A stretch of DNA of 64,000 bases from Falsarthrobacter nasiphocae (GTDB lineage: Bacteria > Actinomycetota > Actinomycetes > Actinomycetales > Micrococcaceae). The stretch is from assembly GCF_031456275.1 (NCBI RefSeq), contig NZ_JAVDUI010000001.1:1632965-1696964 (forward strand). Direction: 5' to 3'. Within the stretch, counting starts at the first letter, position 1. Each line of letters opens with the position of its first letter. Positions 30,739 through 40,128 of the stretch are shown here, one piece after another. The position numbers were made by a program, and so were the translations under genes. The notes beneath the pieces were generated by a model. The model was not told the DNA's origin. It saw only the letters and a program-made list of their open reading frames with translations, and ran no database searches.

Positions 30739-30790
30739 TCACCCGCCGGTGTCCTCAACCCTGACAGCCAGGGCTGAGCCCGGCGGGTGA
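30739..30790 (+). terminator. Hairpin between rpsK and rpoA
   Basis: Perfect 11-bp outer stem TCACCCGCCGG/CCGGCGGGTGA, enclosing a smaller CCCTG/CAGGG stem. No T tract. It occupies the usual position of rpsD and may tune the ratio of S13/S11 to RNA polymerase alpha. Confidence 0.55.
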
Positions 30791-30877
30791 TGCGCCCGCC
30801 AGACGGTGCCACGCCGTCAGACCTTTCCACCACTTGTGTTGCGTCATATAGCGGACGCACGCCGAAAGGAAGACCAC

Positions 30878-31891
30878 GTGCTCATTGCACAGCGCCCCAC
30901 GCTGACTGAAGAAGTCGTGTCAGAGAACCGTTCGCGGTTCACCATCGAGCCGCTCGAGCCCGGCTTCGGCTACACGCTCGGAAACTCCCTCCGCCGCACC
31001 CTGCTCTCCTCGATCCCGGGGGCCGCTGTCACGAGCATCCGCCTGGACGGCGTGCTCCACGAGTTCAGCACTGTCGAGGGTGTCAAGGAGGACGTCACCG
31101 AGATCGTCCTCAACATCAAGAACCTGTCGGTCTCGTCTGAGCACGACGAGCCCGTCGTCGCCTACCTGCGCAAGCAGGGCCCCGGCGTCGTCACGGCAGC
31201 GGACATCGCGCCGCCCGCCGGCGTCGAGATCCACAACCCGGACCTGCACATCGCGACCCTCAACGACAAGGGCCGCTTTGAGCTGGAGATCACCATCGAG
31301 CGCGGCCGCGGCTACGTCTCGGCGGCTCTCAACAAGTCCGCAGATCAGGAGATCGGCCGCATCCCGGTTGACTCGATCTACTCGCCCGTTCTCAAGGTGA
31401 CGTTCCGCGTCGAGGCGACTCGCGTCGAGCAGCGGACCGACTTCGACAAGCTCATCGTCGACGTCGAGACCAAGGCCGCCATCTCCCCGCGGGACGCCAT
31501 CGCCTCGGCGGGCTCCACCCTCGTGGAGCTGTTCAGCCTGGCTCGCGAGCTGAACACCGCCGCTGAGGGCATCGAGATCGGCCCGAGCCCCGTGGACCAG
31601 TCCGCGCAGGCAGACCTGGCGCTGCCCATCGAGGAGCTTGAGCTCTCGGTGCGCTCGTACAACTGCCTCAAGCGTGAGGGCATCCACTCGGTTGGCGAGC
31701 TTGTCTCCCGCTCCGAGGCAGACCTCATGGACATCCGCAACTTCGGTGCCAAGTCCATCGACGAGGTCAAGGACAAGCTCGTTGAGCTCGGCCTCGCCCT
31801 CAAGGACTCGCCTCCAGGGTTCGATCTCGCCGCTCGTGCGCAGGAGATCGAAGAGGAATCGGTCTTCAGCAACAACGACGAGCTCCAGTAG
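30878..31891 (+). CDS. rpoA: DNA-directed RNA polymerase subunit alpha
   Basis: 337 aa from GTG 30878 ([21 protein letters not shown]), Shine-Dalgarno AAAGGAAG; a longer in-frame GTG lacks support. The N-terminal domain (dimerisation, beta/beta' contact) includes [20 protein letters not shown] and [15 protein letters not shown] linker near 230-245 leads to the C-terminal domain that binds UP elements and activators ([41 protein letters not shown]). Standard architecture. Confidence 0.98.
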   Translation: MLIAQRPTLTEEVVSENRSRFTIEPLEPGFGYTLGNSLRRTLLSSIPGAAVTSIRLDGVLHEFSTVEGVKEDVTEIVLNIKNLSVSSEHDEPVVAYLRKQGPGVVTAADIAPPAGVEIHNPDLHIATLNDKGRFELEITIERGRGYVSAALNKSADQEIGRIPVDSIYSPVLKVTFRVEATRVEQRTDFDKLIVDVETKAAISPRDAIASAGSTLVELFSLARELNTAAEGIEIGPSPVDQSAQADLALPIEELELSVRSYNCLKREGIHSVGELVSRSEADLMDIRNFGAKSIDEVKDKLVELGLALKDSPPGFDLAARAQEIEEESVFSNNDELQ

Positions 31892-31966
31892 ACGGCCTGC
31901 TCGACGCCACCACATCGGTTTCCCGGGCGCTGAGGCGCCTCGCGGAGTACAACAAGGAGAAATACC

Positions 31967-32437
31967 ATGCCTACGCCCACTAAGGGTCCCCGCCTCGGAG
32001 GCGGACCGGCGCACGAGCGTCTCATGCTCGCGAACCTTTCCGCCCAGCTCTTCGAGCACAAGCGCATCACGACGACCGTGACGAAGGCCAAGCGCCTTCG
32101 CCCCGTCGCCGAGCGCTTCATCACGTTCGCCAAGCGCGGCGACCTGGCGGCTCGCCGCCGCGTTCTCCGCTCGATCTCCGACAAGCTCGTCGTTCGCGAG
32201 CTCTTCGACGAGATCGCTCCGGCCATGGCGCAGCGCGAGGGCGGCTACACGCGCATCACGAAGATCGGCAACCGCGCGGGCGACAACGCCCCCATGGCGG
32301 TCATCGAGCTCGTTCTCGAGCCCGTGTCCCCGAAGCAGGCTGTGGTCCGCGAGGCGTCCAACGCCACGAAGGCTGCCGCTGAGAAGCCTGCCGAGCAGAA
32401 CGCCGAGCAGCCGGCTGAGGCCACCGAGGCCGAGTAG
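31967..32437 (+). CDS. rplQ: 50S ribosomal protein L17
   Basis: 156 aa. [24 protein letters not shown] is the standard start, and [37 protein letters not shown] the conserved core end. An acidic Ala/Glu tail ([17 protein letters not shown]) follows, as is frequent in actinobacteria. RBS AAGGAGAAATACC. A hairpin terminator lies 36 nt downstream. Confidence 0.98.
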   Translation: MPTPTKGPRLGGGPAHERLMLANLSAQLFEHKRITTTVTKAKRLRPVAERFITFAKRGDLAARRRVLRSISDKLVVRELFDEIAPAMAQREGGYTRITKIGNRAGDNAPMAVIELVLEPVSPKQAVVREASNATKAAAEKPAEQNAEQPAEATEAE

Positions 32438-32472
32438 CACGTGCTCTCGGCGGCCTGACGCCGCCGTCCCGC

Positions 32473-32511
32473 CCGAAGGCGCGTTTCGTCCCAGACGGAG
32501 CGCGCCTTCGG
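32473..32511 (+). terminator. Hairpin between rplQ and truA
   Basis: Perfect 11-bp stem CCGAAGGCGCG/CGCGCCTTCGG enclosing further pairing (CGTC/GACG). No T tract. Confidence 0.65.
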
Positions 32512-32593
32512 CGTCTGCGCTTCGAGCCCATGCCTCCCTGCTCGGACTCGCCCGCACACCACCCCGCCCCGGAGACCTCATGAGGAGGATCGC

Positions 32594-33469
32594 GTGATTC
32601 GGATCGCGCTCACGCTCGGCTACGACGGCACCGAGTTCCACGGCTGGGCCCGCCAGCCGGGCCTGCGCACCGTCCAGGAGACCCTGGAGGACGCTTTGGA
32701 GATGATCGTGCGCGCGCCCGTCCGCGTCGTGGTGGCCGGCCGCACGGATGCTGGTGTCCACGCGCGGCACCAGGTGGTCCACTTCGACCTCACGGAGGAG
32801 CAGGCCGGGCGCGTGATCGGACGTTCACCGGACGGTCTCGAGGCGGCTCTCGTGCGGCGGCTCGACGGGACCTTGGCGCGGGTCCTCGGGTCACTCCGCG
32901 GCTCCGTCGTCGTCCAGAGGGCAGCGCAGGCGCACCCGGCGTTTGACGCCCGCTTCTCGGCGCTGGACCGGACCTACTCCTACCGCATCGCCGACGACCG
33001 GAGCGCGTGGGACCCCGTCAGCCGGCACACGGCCTGGTGGGTGCCCGAGCGGCTCGACATTGACGCCATGGCCTCGGCTGCTCGCCTGCTCGCGGGCGTC
33101 CATGACTTCGCCTCCTTCTGCAAGCCGAGGGAAGGGGCGACGACGATCCGCGGCGTCACGTCGGCCGCCGTGGGGCGCGGTGCGGACGGCCTCGTCCAGG
33201 TGAGGATCACCGCGGACGCGTTCTGTCATCACATGATCAGGATGATCGTGGCGGCCCTCGCCGTCGTCGGCCGGGGGGAGAGCGGACCTGAGCGGATCGC
33301 GGCACGGCTCGCGGGGCAGTGGCAGGGGCCCGTGCCCGCCATGGCGCCGCCGCACGGTCTGGTTCTGGAGGGGATTTCCTACCCGCCGGACGCCGAGCTG
33401 GCGGCCCGCAATGCCGTCACGCGCGCCCTGCGGACGCCCGACTTGGGCGGAAGTGGGGGAGTGCGGTAA
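32594..33469 (+). CDS. truA: tRNA pseudouridine(38-40) synthase TruA
   Basis: 291 aa, GTG start after GAGGAGGATCGC. Converts uridines 38, 39 and 40 in the anticodon arm to pseudouridine. The catalytic Asp lies in VVAGRTDAGVHARHQVVHF. Other family blocks: LGYDGTEFHGWARQPGLRTVQ, DRTYSYRI, HDFASFCKP and FCHHMIRMIVAAL. A slightly long insertion lies around residues 75-115. Its 3' end overlaps a candidate promoter for rplM. Confidence 0.97.
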   Translation: MIRIALTLGYDGTEFHGWARQPGLRTVQETLEDALEMIVRAPVRVVVAGRTDAGVHARHQVVHFDLTEEQAGRVIGRSPDGLEAALVRRLDGTLARVLGSLRGSVVVQRAAQAHPAFDARFSALDRTYSYRIADDRSAWDPVSRHTAWWVPERLDIDAMASAARLLAGVHDFASFCKPREGATTIRGVTSAAVGRGADGLVQVRITADAFCHHMIRMIVAALAVVGRGESGPERIAARLAGQWQGPVPAMAPPHGLVLEGISYPPDAELAARNAVTRALRTPDLGGSGGVR

Positions 33470-33472
33470 GAT
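33443..33472 (+). promoter_or_regulatory. Candidate rplM-rpsI promoter
   Basis: TTGGGC (33443-33448), 18-nt spacer, TAAGAT (33467-33472), overlapping the truA stop. It would give a leader of about 215 nt for rplM. The gap 33473-33693 holds no gene. Confidence 0.4.
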
Positions 33473-33693
33473 GGAGAGTCGTTGTGCGTGTCCTGTTTCG
33501 GCAGAACCTCCGCCGGTGGCCCAGTTGCAGGGTCGTGTAGCCGTGGCGGATCGGTGCCGTTAGCCAGGGTGCGGCGGCGGGCTCAGTCCTCACCTGAGTT
33601 CGCGGACGTCCTACGCACTGATCGAAGCGATCTCAGCCTCGGGTCCTCTCACGGGCCCGCGGCCACCGTCAACAACAACGTAAGGCAATAACT

Positions 33694-34137
33694 GTGCGTA
33701 CGTACACTCCGAAGCCCGGCGACGCAGACCGCCAGTGGCACGTCATCGACGCCACTGACGTCGTTCTCGGCCGTCTTGCCACCCACACCGCGACCCTGCT
33801 GCGCGGTAAGCACAAGCCGACCTTTGCTCCCCACCAGGACATGGGCGACTTCGTCATCATCATCAACGCCGAGAAGGTTGCCCTCACCGGCTCCAAGCTC
33901 GAGCAGAAGCGGGCCTACCGCCACTCGGGTTACCCGGGCGGCCTCTCGTCGATGAACTACACCGAGATGCTTGCCAAGCACCCGACTCGCGCCGTCGAGA
34001 AGGCTGTTCGCGGCATGCTCCCGAAGAACAAGCTCAACGACGTCTTCATGTCCAAGCTCAAGGTCTACGCGGGTCCCACGCACCCGCACGCTGCTCAGCA
34101 GCCCAAGGCCTTTGAGATCACCCAGGTCGCTCAGTAG
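33694..34137 (+). CDS. rplM: 50S ribosomal protein L13
   Basis: 147 aa, GTG start ([30 protein letters not shown]). Early 50S assembly protein. [36 protein letters not shown] is the diagnostic block. Paired with rpsI, the near-universal L13-S9 operon. Confidence 0.98.
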   Translation: MRTYTPKPGDADRQWHVIDATDVVLGRLATHTATLLRGKHKPTFAPHQDMGDFVIIINAEKVALTGSKLEQKRAYRHSGYPGGLSSMNYTEMLAKHPTRAVEKAVRGMLPKNKLNDVFMSKLKVYAGPTHPHAAQQPKAFEITQVAQ

Positions 34138-34175
34138 TCCTGGCCACCCAGTAACCAGAGAATCAAGGAGACACC

Positions 34176-34679
34176 GTGGCTCAGAACACTGAAGAGCTCG
34201 TAGAGAACACCGAAGAGCAGCTGACCAGCTACACGTCCGAGTCCCCGGAGCAGTCCGCCTCGGCAGCCAAGCGCGAGCGCGGCGAGCTGACGGTCGGCGG
34301 CGGGGCCGTTGGGCGCCGCAAGCAGGCTATCGCCCGCGTCCGCCTCGTGCCCGGCTCGGGCCAGTGGAAGATCAACGGCCGCGAGCTGGCTGACTACTTC
34401 CCGAACAAGCTGCACCAGCAGGATGTCAACGAGCCGTTCAAGCTCCTTGAGCTTGATGGCGCGTACGACGTCCTCGCCCGCATCGACGGCGGCGGCCCCT
34501 CCGGCCAGGCCGGCGCGCTTCGCCTGGGCATTGCCCGTGCCCTCAACGAGATCGACCGGGAGAACAACCGCCCGGCGCTCAAGAAGGCCGGCTACCTGAC
34601 GCGCGACGCTCGCGTCATCGAGCGCAAGAAGGCAGGCCTCAAGAAGGCCCGCAAGGCTCCGCAGTACTCGAAGCGCTAA
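34176..34679 (+). CDS. rpsI: 30S ribosomal protein S9, with acidic N-terminal extension
   Basis: 167 aa versus about 130 in E. coli. The additional 40 residues ([22 protein letters not shown]) are acidic. Core: [18 protein letters not shown], then the C-terminal basic tail ending KAPQYSKR, which reaches the P-site tRNA anticodon. GTG start after AAGGAGACACC. A strong terminator follows. Confidence 0.98.
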   Translation: MAQNTEELVENTEEQLTSYTSESPEQSASAAKRERGELTVGGGAVGRRKQAIARVRLVPGSGQWKINGRELADYFPNKLHQQDVNEPFKLLELDGAYDVLARIDGGGPSGQAGALRLGIARALNEIDRENNRPALKKAGYLTRDARVIERKKAGLKKARKAPQYSKR

Positions 34680-34695
34680 ATCCTCGCGCTTCACA

Positions 34696-34729
34696 GGAAG
34701 GCCCCGTCACGGAAGTGGCGGGGCCTTCC
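34696..34729 (+). terminator. Terminator after rpsI
   Basis: 15-bp stem GGAAGGCCCCGTCAC/GTGGCGGGGCCTTCC (one wobble) with loop GGAA. A second short hairpin (CCCGGTGC/GCACCGGG) follows at about 34743-34759. Confidence 0.8.
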
Positions 34730-34863
34730 CGCGTTCGGGGACCCGGTGCAGCGCACCGGGGCCTGAGGATCAATTAAGCGGTTAACTCGGATCCCCCCTT
34801 GGAGGGCCGTCTCCCTCGAACTCAGTGTGGGCGGCGTCCTGCCCGCGGTGGGGCGCGGCCGGC

Positions 34864-36066
34864 TCAGCCCAGGAGAAGGGGCGCGGGGCTCCCCGGGACA
34901 AGAAGACCAGCTCCCTCGAAACCGGGAACGCGATCCAGGCCGAGCGCGGCAGCAGGCGTGACGGTCGCCGCCCGTACAGCCTCCTCCGCTGGAACGCCCC
35001 AGTCCATGACGTTGAGCACAGCTCGGTCCATGGTGAGGGTGCTGCCGGCGATGGCGCCGCCCTCGTCGAGGCGGGCCACCCCCTCCCGCACGGTGACGCC
35101 GAGCCCTCCGAGCAGGTAGTGGCCGTCGGGGCGCCCCGTCGCCGCCATGGCGTCGGTGATGAGCGCGATCCGGCCGGGCGCCGACGCGAAGAGCAGGCGA
35201 GCCATCGGCGGGTGGACGTGGATCCCGTCCGCGATGAGCTCCACCGTGACGTGGGAGGAGTCGAGCGCCGCGGCGATGGGGCCCGGGGCGCGATGGTGCA
35301 GCCCTCGCATGGCGTTGAAGGCGTGGGTGAGAATACTGGCCCCCGCGTCGAACGCGGCCCGCGCCGTGTCGTAGTCGGCGTCGGTGTGGCCCACCGCCAC
35401 ACGAACCCCCTGCGAGACGAGGTATCGAGTGACGACGAGCCCTTCGTCGAGCTCGGGGGCCAGTGTGACCTGTCGGAGTGCTCCGGCGGAGGCCTCCAGG
35501 AGCCGCTCCGCGAGGGCGCGAGTGGGGCGGATCAGCGCGTGCTCCGCGTGCGCGCCCTTGTGCAGCCGGGAGAGGCAGGGGCCCTCGAAGTGGATGCCAG
35601 CGAGCGAGGGAATCTCGGCTCGCGCGGCGGCGATCCTCGCGGCTGAGATCTCAAGCGAGGCGGGAGGGGCTGCAACGAGTGACGCCGTGAGGGCGGCCGT
35701 CCCGTGACGAGCGTGCTCGGCCGCAATCGCCCGATGCCCGTCCGGGTCCTCGAATGAGCAGCCGGCCGCCCCGTGCACGTGGTTGTCGACGAAGGCCGGC
35801 GTCAGGGTCATCCCGCCGGCGTCGAGCACCGCAAGGCCGTCGTCGTGCCGGAAGGCCGCATCCCGCCAGCCCGAGCCCACGCCGCTGCGGACGATCACGC
35901 CCTCCTCCACGAGCGCCCACTCCGGAGCCCCCGCGGTCCACGGCCGCCCGGAGTGCACGAGGACGCGCGCAGCGGGGGGCTCGGTGGAGGTGCGTGGGGC
36001 GCTGGAACGCGGCGGCTCAAGGGTGCCCTGCGCGCGGAGGGCGTCCTGAAGGGGGAGCACGTTCAC
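34864..36066 (-). CDS. nagA: N-acetylglucosamine-6-phosphate deacetylase
   Basis: 400 aa from GTG 36066 (Shine-Dalgarno-like AAAGG). Removes acetate from GlcNAc-6-P, yielding GlcN-6-P for NagB or GlmM. Amidohydrolase motifs: DNHVHGAAG, HFEGPCLSRLHKGAH, GHTDADYDTA, LTHAFNAMRGLHH, and catalytic Asp in ALITDAMAATG. Complete at normal length. Divergent from nagB with 115 nt between starts. A -10 TAGAAT on the minus strand at 36114-36119 likely drives it. Confidence 0.95.
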   Translation of the reverse strand: MNVLPLQDALRAQGTLEPPRSSAPRTSTEPPAARVLVHSGRPWTAGAPEWALVEEGVIVRSGVGSGWRDAAFRHDDGLAVLDAGGMTLTPAFVDNHVHGAAGCSFEDPDGHRAIAAEHARHGTAALTASLVAAPPASLEISAARIAAARAEIPSLAGIHFEGPCLSRLHKGAHAEHALIRPTRALAERLLEASAGALRQVTLAPELDEGLVVTRYLVSQGVRVAVGHTDADYDTARAAFDAGASILTHAFNAMRGLHHRAPGPIAAALDSSHVTVELIADGIHVHPPMARLLFASAPGRIALITDAMAATGRPDGHYLLGGLGVTVREGVARLDEGGAIAGSTLTMDRAVLNVMDWGVPAEEAVRAATVTPAAALGLDRVPGFEGAGLLVPGSPAPLLLG

Positions 36067-36113
36067 GAGGCGCCTTTCCACGAGGATTCCGGGGCGCGGG
36101 CCCCTGCGCCCTG

Positions 36114-36119
36114 ATTCTA
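36114..36119 (-). promoter_or_regulatory. Candidate nagA -10 (TAGAAT)
   Basis: Reads TAGAAT on the minus strand, 5 of 6 to consensus, 47 nt before the nagA start. It lies within the 115-bp nagA-nagB divergent region. No clear operator palindrome was seen. Confidence 0.45.
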
Positions 36120-36168
36120 GCCCCGCGGCGGTGCGGACGCCCGGGGGCGCCCGTTCACCCCTGGCCGG

Positions 36169-36174
36169 TAAAAT
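36169..36174 (+). promoter_or_regulatory. nagB -10 (TAAAAT), likely leaderless
   Basis: TAAAAT ends 7 nt before ATG 36182, so transcription would start at or next to the start codon. There is no Shine-Dalgarno in between, and no good -35. Confidence 0.5.
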
Positions 36175-36181
36175 GCGCCGC

Positions 36182-36913
36182 ATGGAGATCATCGTCGAGG
36201 ACAGCGCAGAGGCCGCCGGCGAGACGGGGTCCCGAGCGGTCATCGACGCCCTCGCGTCTCGCCCCGATCCCGTGCTGGGACTGGCCACGGGGTCAAGCCC
36301 TGAGCACCTGTACGCGAGCCTGGCCCGCGCGTCCGCCGAGGCCCGGTTCGACCCCCGCCGCGTCACGGCCTTCGCCCTCGACGAGTACCTTGGCCTCGAT
36401 CCCGCGCACCCGCAGAGCTACAGGAGCGTGGTGGACCGGGAGGTCACACGACCGCTCGGGCTGGATCCCGCGCGCGTGCACGTCCTGGACGGTGGGGCGA
36501 GGAATGCCGACGCCGAGTGCCGTGCCTACGAGCGGGCCATCCAGGCCGCAGGGGGCGTCGACATCCAGATCCTGGGCATCGGGGCAAATGGGCATATTGG
36601 GTTCAATGAGCCGGGCTCCTCGTTCCAGAGCCGGACGCGCAGGCAGAGGCTCGACGAACGCACCCGGCGGGACAACGCGAGGTTCTTCGGCGGCCGAATC
36701 GAGGACGTCCCACAGGAGTGTCTCACTCAGGGGATCGGGACCATTCGGGAGGCGCGGCAGATTGTTCTCGTGGCCAGCGGTGCGGGCAAGGCCGAGGCTG
36801 TGTCCGCCATGATTCAGGGGCCCGTGGGGGAGCACTGCCCGGCCACGGCGCTTCGATCTCATCCGAGCGTCCTCGTCCTCCTGGACCGTGAGGCGGCCTC
36901 ACAGGTGCGCTGA
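36182..36913 (+). CDS. nagB: Glucosamine-6-phosphate deaminase
   Basis: 243 aa from ATG 36182 (MEIIVEDSAEAAGETGS). Converts GlcN-6-P to fructose-6-P plus ammonia. Motifs: LATGSSPEHLY, FALDEYLGL (catalytic Asp), GIGANGHIGFNEPGSS (Asp/His/Glu region) and ASGAGKAEAVSAM. About 20 residues shorter at the C-terminus than the E. coli enzyme, so allosteric elements there may be missing, as in other monomeric forms. An alternative ATG is 9 nt upstream. Confidence 0.95.
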   Translation: MEIIVEDSAEAAGETGSRAVIDALASRPDPVLGLATGSSPEHLYASLARASAEARFDPRRVTAFALDEYLGLDPAHPQSYRSVVDREVTRPLGLDPARVHVLDGGARNADAECRAYERAIQAAGGVDIQILGIGANGHIGFNEPGSSFQSRTRRQRLDERTRRDNARFFGGRIEDVPQECLTQGIGTIREARQIVLVASGAGKAEAVSAMIQGPVGEHCPATALRSHPSVLVLLDREAASQVR

Positions 36914-37024
36914 TCCGCGACGGCGCCCCGGCGCCCGCCCCGACGCCGCACGGGACCGGGCCGCGGCGGCTCAGACGCGGGCGCTCCCTGCCCGCCGGCG
37001 TCGCGCGAACACGCCCAAACGGCC

Positions 37025-37030
37025 TAGGAT
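37025..37030 (+). promoter_or_regulatory. glmM -10 (TAGGAT), likely leaderless
   Basis: TAGGAT ends 7 nt before ATG 37038, with no ribosome-binding site between. The same hexamer and the same spacing occur at glmS. Confidence 0.5.
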
Positions 37031-37037
37031 ATAGCCG

Positions 37038-38381
37038 ATGACTAGGTTATTTGGCACGGATGGCGTGCGAGGAAAAGCGAACGAGCTCATCACGCCAGAA
37101 TTGGCGATGGGCCTGGCTCAGGCTGCTGCCGTGGTCCTGGGGCGGGAGGAGTCGAAGCGCGAGCGGCCCGTCGCCGTCGTCGCCCGCGACCCCCGCATCA
37201 GCGGCGAGTTCATCTCCGCCGCGATCGAGGCGGGACTCGCAGCGAGCGGCGTGGACGTCTACGACGCGGGCGTCCTTCCCACGCCGGCCACCGCCTTCCT
37301 CGTGGCGGACCTCGACGCGGACTTCGGCGTCATGATCTCTGCCTCGCACAACCCGGCCCCGGACAACGGCATCAAGTTCCTGGCCCGCGGCGGCAAGAAG
37401 CTCTCCGACGAGCTGGAGGACCGCATCGAGGCACAGCTTGAGCAGCCGGCCCCGCGTCCCACCGGCGGTGCCGTCGGTCAGATCCGCCGCTTCTCCGACG
37501 CCGAGGACCGCTACGTCCTCCACCTTCTCTCCACACTTCCGCACCGGCTCGACGGCCTGACCGTCGTCCTCGACTGCGCGCACGGGGCCGCAAGCGGCTG
37601 CTCGCCCGAGGTCTTCACGGACGCGGGCGCCAAGGTCATCGTCATCGGCGCAGAGCCCAACGGCATCAACATCAACGAGGGATACGGGTCCACCCACCTC
37701 GAGAAGCTTCAGGCGGCCGTCGTCGAGCACGGCGCGGACCTCGGCATTGCGCACGACGGCGACGCCGACCGCTGCCTTGCCGTGGACCACGAGGGCACGG
37801 TCGTGGACGGCGACCAGATCATGACGATCCTCGCTCTCGCGCTCAAAGAGGCGGGCAAGCTCGCCGACGACACGCTCGTCGCCACCGTCATGAGCAACCT
37901 TGGGCTCAAGCTCGCCCTCACGGAGGCGGGGATCACGGTCAAGCAGACGGCCGTCGGGGACCGCTACGTCCTTGAGGGCATGCGGGACGGCGGCTTCAAC
38001 CTGGGCGGCGAGCAGTCCGGCCACGTCATCTTTGCGGATTTCGCGACGACGGGCGACGGCGTCCTCACCGGCCTGCAGATTGCCGCGCGCGTGGCCCAGA
38101 CGGGCAAGAGCCTCAAGGAGCTCTCACAGCTCATGACGCGCCTGCCGCAGGTCCTCATCAACGTCAAGGACGTGGACAAGGCGCGCGTCTCCTCCAACGA
38201 GACCGTCCAGTCCGCTGTGGCGGCGGTGGAGGCCGAGCTCGGCGAGACGGGCCGCGTCCTCCTGCGGGCCTCCGGCACGGAGCAGCTCGTGCGAGTCATG
38301 GTCGAGGCCCCCGACGCGGACACGGCCCAGGCCAAAGCGGACGAGCTCGCCGACGTGGTCCGGCGCGAGCTGGCGCTCTGA
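37038..38381 (+). CDS. glmM: Phosphoglucosamine mutase
   Basis: 447 aa. Converts GlcN-6-P to GlcN-1-P on the way to UDP-GlcNAc for peptidoglycan. Start [12 protein letters not shown]. The catalytic phosphoserine lies in [16 protein letters not shown], metal-binding DGDADR in [15 protein letters not shown], sugar-binding [10 protein letters not shown], and the phosphate-binding [15 protein letters not shown] at the end. Complete. Two hairpins follow before convergent mscL. Confidence 0.97.
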   Translation: MTRLFGTDGVRGKANELITPELAMGLAQAAAVVLGREESKRERPVAVVARDPRISGEFISAAIEAGLAASGVDVYDAGVLPTPATAFLVADLDADFGVMISASHNPAPDNGIKFLARGGKKLSDELEDRIEAQLEQPAPRPTGGAVGQIRRFSDAEDRYVLHLLSTLPHRLDGLTVVLDCAHGAASGCSPEVFTDAGAKVIVIGAEPNGININEGYGSTHLEKLQAAVVEHGADLGIAHDGDADRCLAVDHEGTVVDGDQIMTILALALKEAGKLADDTLVATVMSNLGLKLALTEAGITVKQTAVGDRYVLEGMRDGGFNLGGEQSGHVIFADFATTGDGVLTGLQIAARVAQTGKSLKELSQLMTRLPQVLINVKDVDKARVSSNETVQSAVAAVEAELGETGRVLLRASGTEQLVRVMVEAPDADTAQAKADELADVVRRELAL

Positions 38382-38386
38382 GCAAT

Positions 38387-38416
38387 CCAGGGGCGGGCCC
38401 GGCGGCCCGCCCCTGG
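38387..38416 (+). terminator. glmM hairpin terminator
   Basis: Perfect 13-bp stem CCAGGGGCGGGCC/GGCCCGCCCCTGG with loop CGGC, starting 6 nt after the glmM stop. Confidence 0.7.
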
Positions 38417-38485
38417 TGCTGGGGTCGGCAGTTGCCCGCCCTGCTTGATGCGGGCCGCGCCCGCCAGAGGCAGAACAGACGCAAA

Positions 38486-38522
38486 AAAGGCGGCCCTCCC
38501 CGGGTTGGGGAGGGCCGCCTTT
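38486..38522. terminator. Bidirectional terminator between glmM and mscL
   Basis: 16-bp stem AAAGGCGGCCCTCCCC/GGGGAGGGCCGCCTTT with a 5-nt loop. It has a run of six A on the left, which is a T tract for the minus strand, and TTTG on the right. Serves convergent glmM and mscL. Confidence 0.85.
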
Positions 38523-38592
38523 GTGTCCCTGCGTCAGACGAGCCGGGCGAATGGCCGCCGCAGCGCGCTGATGCTAGGTGCGGTCAGCGGGA

Positions 38593-38970
38593 TCAGCGGG
38601 TGCGAAGCGCGTCGCGGATCTCCGTGAGGAGAGCGACCTGCGGGTCTGCCTCTTCCTCGGTCGGGTTGATGCCGAGCTTGCGGTTGCGGCGCTCGATCAT
38701 CTTGTTCATCGGCATGACGACGACGAAGTACAGAGCCGCCGCGACGATGAGGAAGTTGATAATGGCGGTGAGCAGCACACCAACCTTGACGTCGCCCCAT
38801 GCGAGGAAGCTGTCGAAGTTGGGGGACTGGAACAGGCGCGCGATGAGCGGCATGAGCACGTTCGCGACAAGCGCGTCGATGACCTTGCTGAATGCGGCGC
38901 CAAGAATGACGGCGACGGCAAGGTCGACGACGTTGCCCTTCATGATGAAGTCTTTGAATCCTTTAAGCAT
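38593..38970 (-). CDS. mscL: Large-conductance mechanosensitive channel
   Basis: 125 aa. Opens under high membrane tension to release solutes in hypo-osmotic shock. N-terminal amphipathic helix MLKGFKDFIMKGNVVDLAVAVILGAAFSKVIDALV and TM1, periplasmic loop, TM2 LTAIINFLIVAAALYFVVV, then a cytosolic helix DPQVALLTEIRDAL. Length and topology are standard. Monocistronic. Confidence 0.96.
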   Translation of the reverse strand: MLKGFKDFIMKGNVVDLAVAVILGAAFSKVIDALVANVLMPLIARLFQSPNFDSFLAWGDVKVGVLLTAIINFLIVAAALYFVVVMPMNKMIERRNRKLGINPTEEEADPQVALLTEIRDALRTR

Positions 38971-39077
38971 TCACTCAGCTTAAAGTCTTATGGGCAGGAA
39001 GGAAAGCTGTTAGGGCCCTTTCCAGCGGATGTGTCGGACATCATGGGGAGGGGGTGCGGCCTTCCGGGAGGTCGCCT

Positions 39078-40058
39078 CTAGGTTTTGCGGAGGAGCATTC
39101 GCCGGATGCCGTGGTCCGGCCCCTTGGAGAGGACGAGTTTTGCGCGTCCGCGCGTCGGAATGACGTTCTCTCGCAGGTTGGGCTCGTTGATCCGCGTCCA
39201 GATGCCCTTGGCCGTCGCTGCGGCCTCCTCGTCCGAGAGGGTCGCATAGCGGTGGAAGTAGGAGTCAGGGTCGCTGAAGGCGCCGCTGCGGAGCTTCATG
39301 AACCGCTCGATGTACCACCGTTCAATTGAGGCCGTCGGGGCATCGACGTAGATCGAGAAGTCGAAGAAGTCGCTCAGGGCGAGCCCCTGCGTCCCGTCGC
39401 TGCGCAGCCTCGCGGGTGCCAGCACGTTGAGGCCCTCGACGATGAGGACGTCAGGCCGCCGGACGATCACCTCGCGCTCAGGGACAATGTCATACGTCAA
39501 ATGGCTGTACCAAGGTGCGCGCACCTCGTCCGCGCCGGACTTGACCTCGCTGACGAACCGCAGCAGGCGGCGTCGGTCGTACGACTCGGGGAAGCCCTTG
39601 CGCTGCATGAGGCCCCGGCGCTCCAGTTCGGCGTTCGGGTAGAGGAAGCCGTCCGTGGTCACGAGCTCGACGTTCGGCGTCCCCGGCCAGCGGCGGAGGA
39701 GCTCGCGCAGCACGCGCGCCGTCGTCGACTTCCCGACCGCCACGGAGCCCGCTACGCCGATGACGAACGGCGTGCGCTCGACGTCGTCCTTGAGGAAGGT
39801 GCTCGTGGCGCGGTGGAGCTGCTCGGCGCCCGAGACGTACAGGTTGAGGAGGCGGGAGAGCGGGAGATACACCTCGGCCACCTCGCGAAGGTCCAGGCGG
39901 TCTCCCGTTCCTCGCAGATGCGCGATATCAGCAGCGTCGAGGGGCTGCTCCAGGTCGTTGGAGAGGCGCGCCCAGTCCTCGCGGCTCAGCTCCACGAAGG
40001 GAGTGAAGCCCTGGCTGCCCGGGGCACGGGAGGAGAGAAGTTCGGATTCGGAGGTCAC
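39078..40058 (-). CDS. coaA: Pantothenate kinase, type I
   Basis: 326 aa from GTG 40058. Phosphorylates pantothenate, the first committed step to coenzyme A. P-loop [17 protein letters not shown] (about residues 105-121), [34 protein letters not shown] and the IVEGLNVL block match CoaA. Long in-frame upstream codons would run into the divergent promoter region and are rejected. A minus-strand CAGAAT ends 6 nt before the start, with no Shine-Dalgarno. acpS, which consumes CoA, lies 2 kb away. Confidence 0.95.
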   Translation of the reverse strand: MTSESELLSSRAPGSQGFTPFVELSREDWARLSNDLEQPLDAADIAHLRGTGDRLDLREVAEVYLPLSRLLNLYVSGAEQLHRATSTFLKDDVERTPFVIGVAGSVAVGKSTTARVLRELLRRWPGTPNVELVTTDGFLYPNAELERRGLMQRKGFPESYDRRRLLRFVSEVKSGADEVRAPWYSHLTYDIVPEREVIVRRPDVLIVEGLNVLAPARLRSDGTQGLALSDFFDFSIYVDAPTASIERWYIERFMKLRSGAFSDPDSYFHRYATLSDEEAAATAKGIWTRINEPNLRENVIPTRGRAKLVLSKGPDHGIRRMLLRKT

Positions 40059-40064
40059 TCCGCA

Positions 40065-40070
40065 ATTCTG
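40065..40070 (-). promoter_or_regulatory. Candidate coaA -10 (CAGAAT), likely leaderless
   Basis: CAGAAT on the minus strand, 6 nt before GTG. Together with TAGGAT at 40116-40121 it makes a 70-bp divergent region with two start-proximal promoters. Confidence 0.35.
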
Positions 40071-40115
40071 CCTCACGCCCAGCGACTGGCCACGGACGAG
40101 GCCCGCCGCACCCGC

Positions 40116-40121
40116 TAGGAT
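40116..40121 (+). promoter_or_regulatory. glmS -10 (TAGGAT), likely leaderless
   Basis: TAGGAT, then 7 nt, then ATG 40129. No Shine-Dalgarno intervenes. No glmS ribozyme-like leader can fit, since the upstream gap to coaA is only 70 bp. Confidence 0.5.
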
Positions 40122-40128
40122 GACTCGT

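Noticed and set aside
33482-33691. Small open frame of 69 codons before rplM
   Set aside because: No ribosome site, atypical composition, and it occupies the rplM leader; no family resemblance.
39655-40128. N-terminal extension of glmS by about 158 codons
   Set aside because: GlmS needs Cys at position 2 after MCGIVG; the extension is antisense to coaA.
40059-40128. A glmS ribozyme or riboswitch
   Set aside because: The gap is only 70 bp and the -10 lies 7 nt before the start, leaving no room for a leader RNA.
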